Origin: Chara braunii
Lineage: Eukaryota > Streptophyta > Charophyceae > Charales > Characeae
Length of the DNA stretch: 29,986 nucleotides
Direction of reading: 5' to 3'
Assembly (NCBI GenBank): GCA_003427395.1
Contig: BFEA01000315.1
Location: 979,200 to 1,009,185 of the forward strand
The notes beneath the pieces are model-generated. The model ran no database searches. It was not told the origin of the DNA and worked only from the letters and a program-made list of their open reading frames with translations. A program made the translations under genes and the position numbers. Of the stretch, positions 29,742-29,986 are shown in pieces. The first letter of the stretch is position 1. The number at the start of each line of letters is the position of its first letter.

Positions 29742-29753
29742 TGGTATCGGAGC
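29742..29753 (+). promoter_or_regulatory. Primer binding site of the second LTR retrotransposon
   Basis: TGGTATCGGAGC one base after the LTR end CA. It is identical to the primer site at 7137-7148, so both elements would use the same tRNA primer. Confidence 0.88.
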
Positions 29754-29908
29754 TGGTACCCGCTATTCCATGCGCGCCGTCGTGTGCAGGGCCTGATGCG
29801 CCATAGCAGAGGTGGCCACCGAAGGCTGTAGTCCGCCATATCGGGCCTGAGGTTGGAGAAGCCGCCGCGCACCTGCAGAAGAAGACCACAACGAAGAAGA
29901 AGAAGACC

Positions 29909-29910
<2 letters not shown>
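29754..29910 (+). other. Leader of the second LTR retrotransposon
   Basis: Non-coding leader with a GAAGAAGAAG stretch leading into the GA microsatellite. gag is not reached inside the window. Confidence 0.6.

Positions 29911-29986
<76 letters not shown>
29911..29986 (+). repeat. (GA)n microsatellite at the window end
   Basis: Seventy-six bases of pure GA running to the last base of the window. Long simple repeats often end assembled contigs. Confidence 0.97.

Overview
The window is almost entirely transposable-element sequence from a eukaryotic nuclear genome. The best guess is a streptophyte (land plant or charophyte alga). Three things point there: a Ty3/gypsy chromovirus with an initiator-Met-type primer site, two LINEs whose ORF2 ends in the zinc-finger domain common in plant LINEs, and a short run of the plant-type telomere motif. 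The elements resemble those I associate with Chara, but that is recollection and not shown by the window. No host protein gene, rRNA or complete tRNA could be supported. Isolated N bases are scattered through the repeats.

Layout. (1) 1-4770, minus strand: a LINE (here LINE A) running off the left edge. Its ORF2 is one uninterrupted frame of at least 1,421 codons and looks intact; only the C-terminal part of its ORF1 is present. (2) 4771-5829: unassigned sequence ending in one arm of an inverted repeat. (3) 5830-25259: a complete LTR retrotransposon with 5-bp target-site duplications (ACCCC), two LTRs, primer site, leader, gag, pol and polypurine tract. Inside its leader sits a second, plus-strand LINE (LINE B, 7605-17700) with a poly(A) tail and a 14-bp target-site duplication. 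Inside its 5' LTR sits a 105-bp TA-flanked MITE-like element that the 3' LTR lacks. (4) 25265-25613: the rest of the inverted repeat split by the retrotransposon. (5) 25888-27562: terminal-inverted-repeat elements, one of which (25956-26148, TTAA-flanked) is nested in another. (6) 27918-28749: tandem repeats. (7) About 28879 to the right edge: the 5' LTR, primer site and leader of a second LTR retrotransposon, ending in a GA microsatellite.

Order of events. The LTR element landed in an existing inverted repeat; LINE B and the MITE then inserted into it. By eye the LTRs differ at about 20 of 1,170 aligned bases, so the insertion is fairly recent. Even so, the pol frame carries two nonsense codons and a frameshift, and LINE B carries five nonsense codons and a frameshift. 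Both are therefore defective copies. The two LINEs are relatives, and comparing them shows that two of LINE B's stops replace tryptophans kept in LINE A.

How the genes work together. gag and pol overlap in the -1 relation, with a canonical slippery heptamer (GGGAAAC) directly before the gag stop, so pol was probably made by programmed frameshifting. The LINE ORF1/ORF2 pairs encode an RNA-binding protein and an endonuclease/reverse transcriptase for target-primed insertion. The most unusual material is non-coding: a hairpin-rich LTR, a higher-order repeat leader, a 17-unit array before gag, and a foldback element whose centre is three hairpins spaced 62 bp apart.
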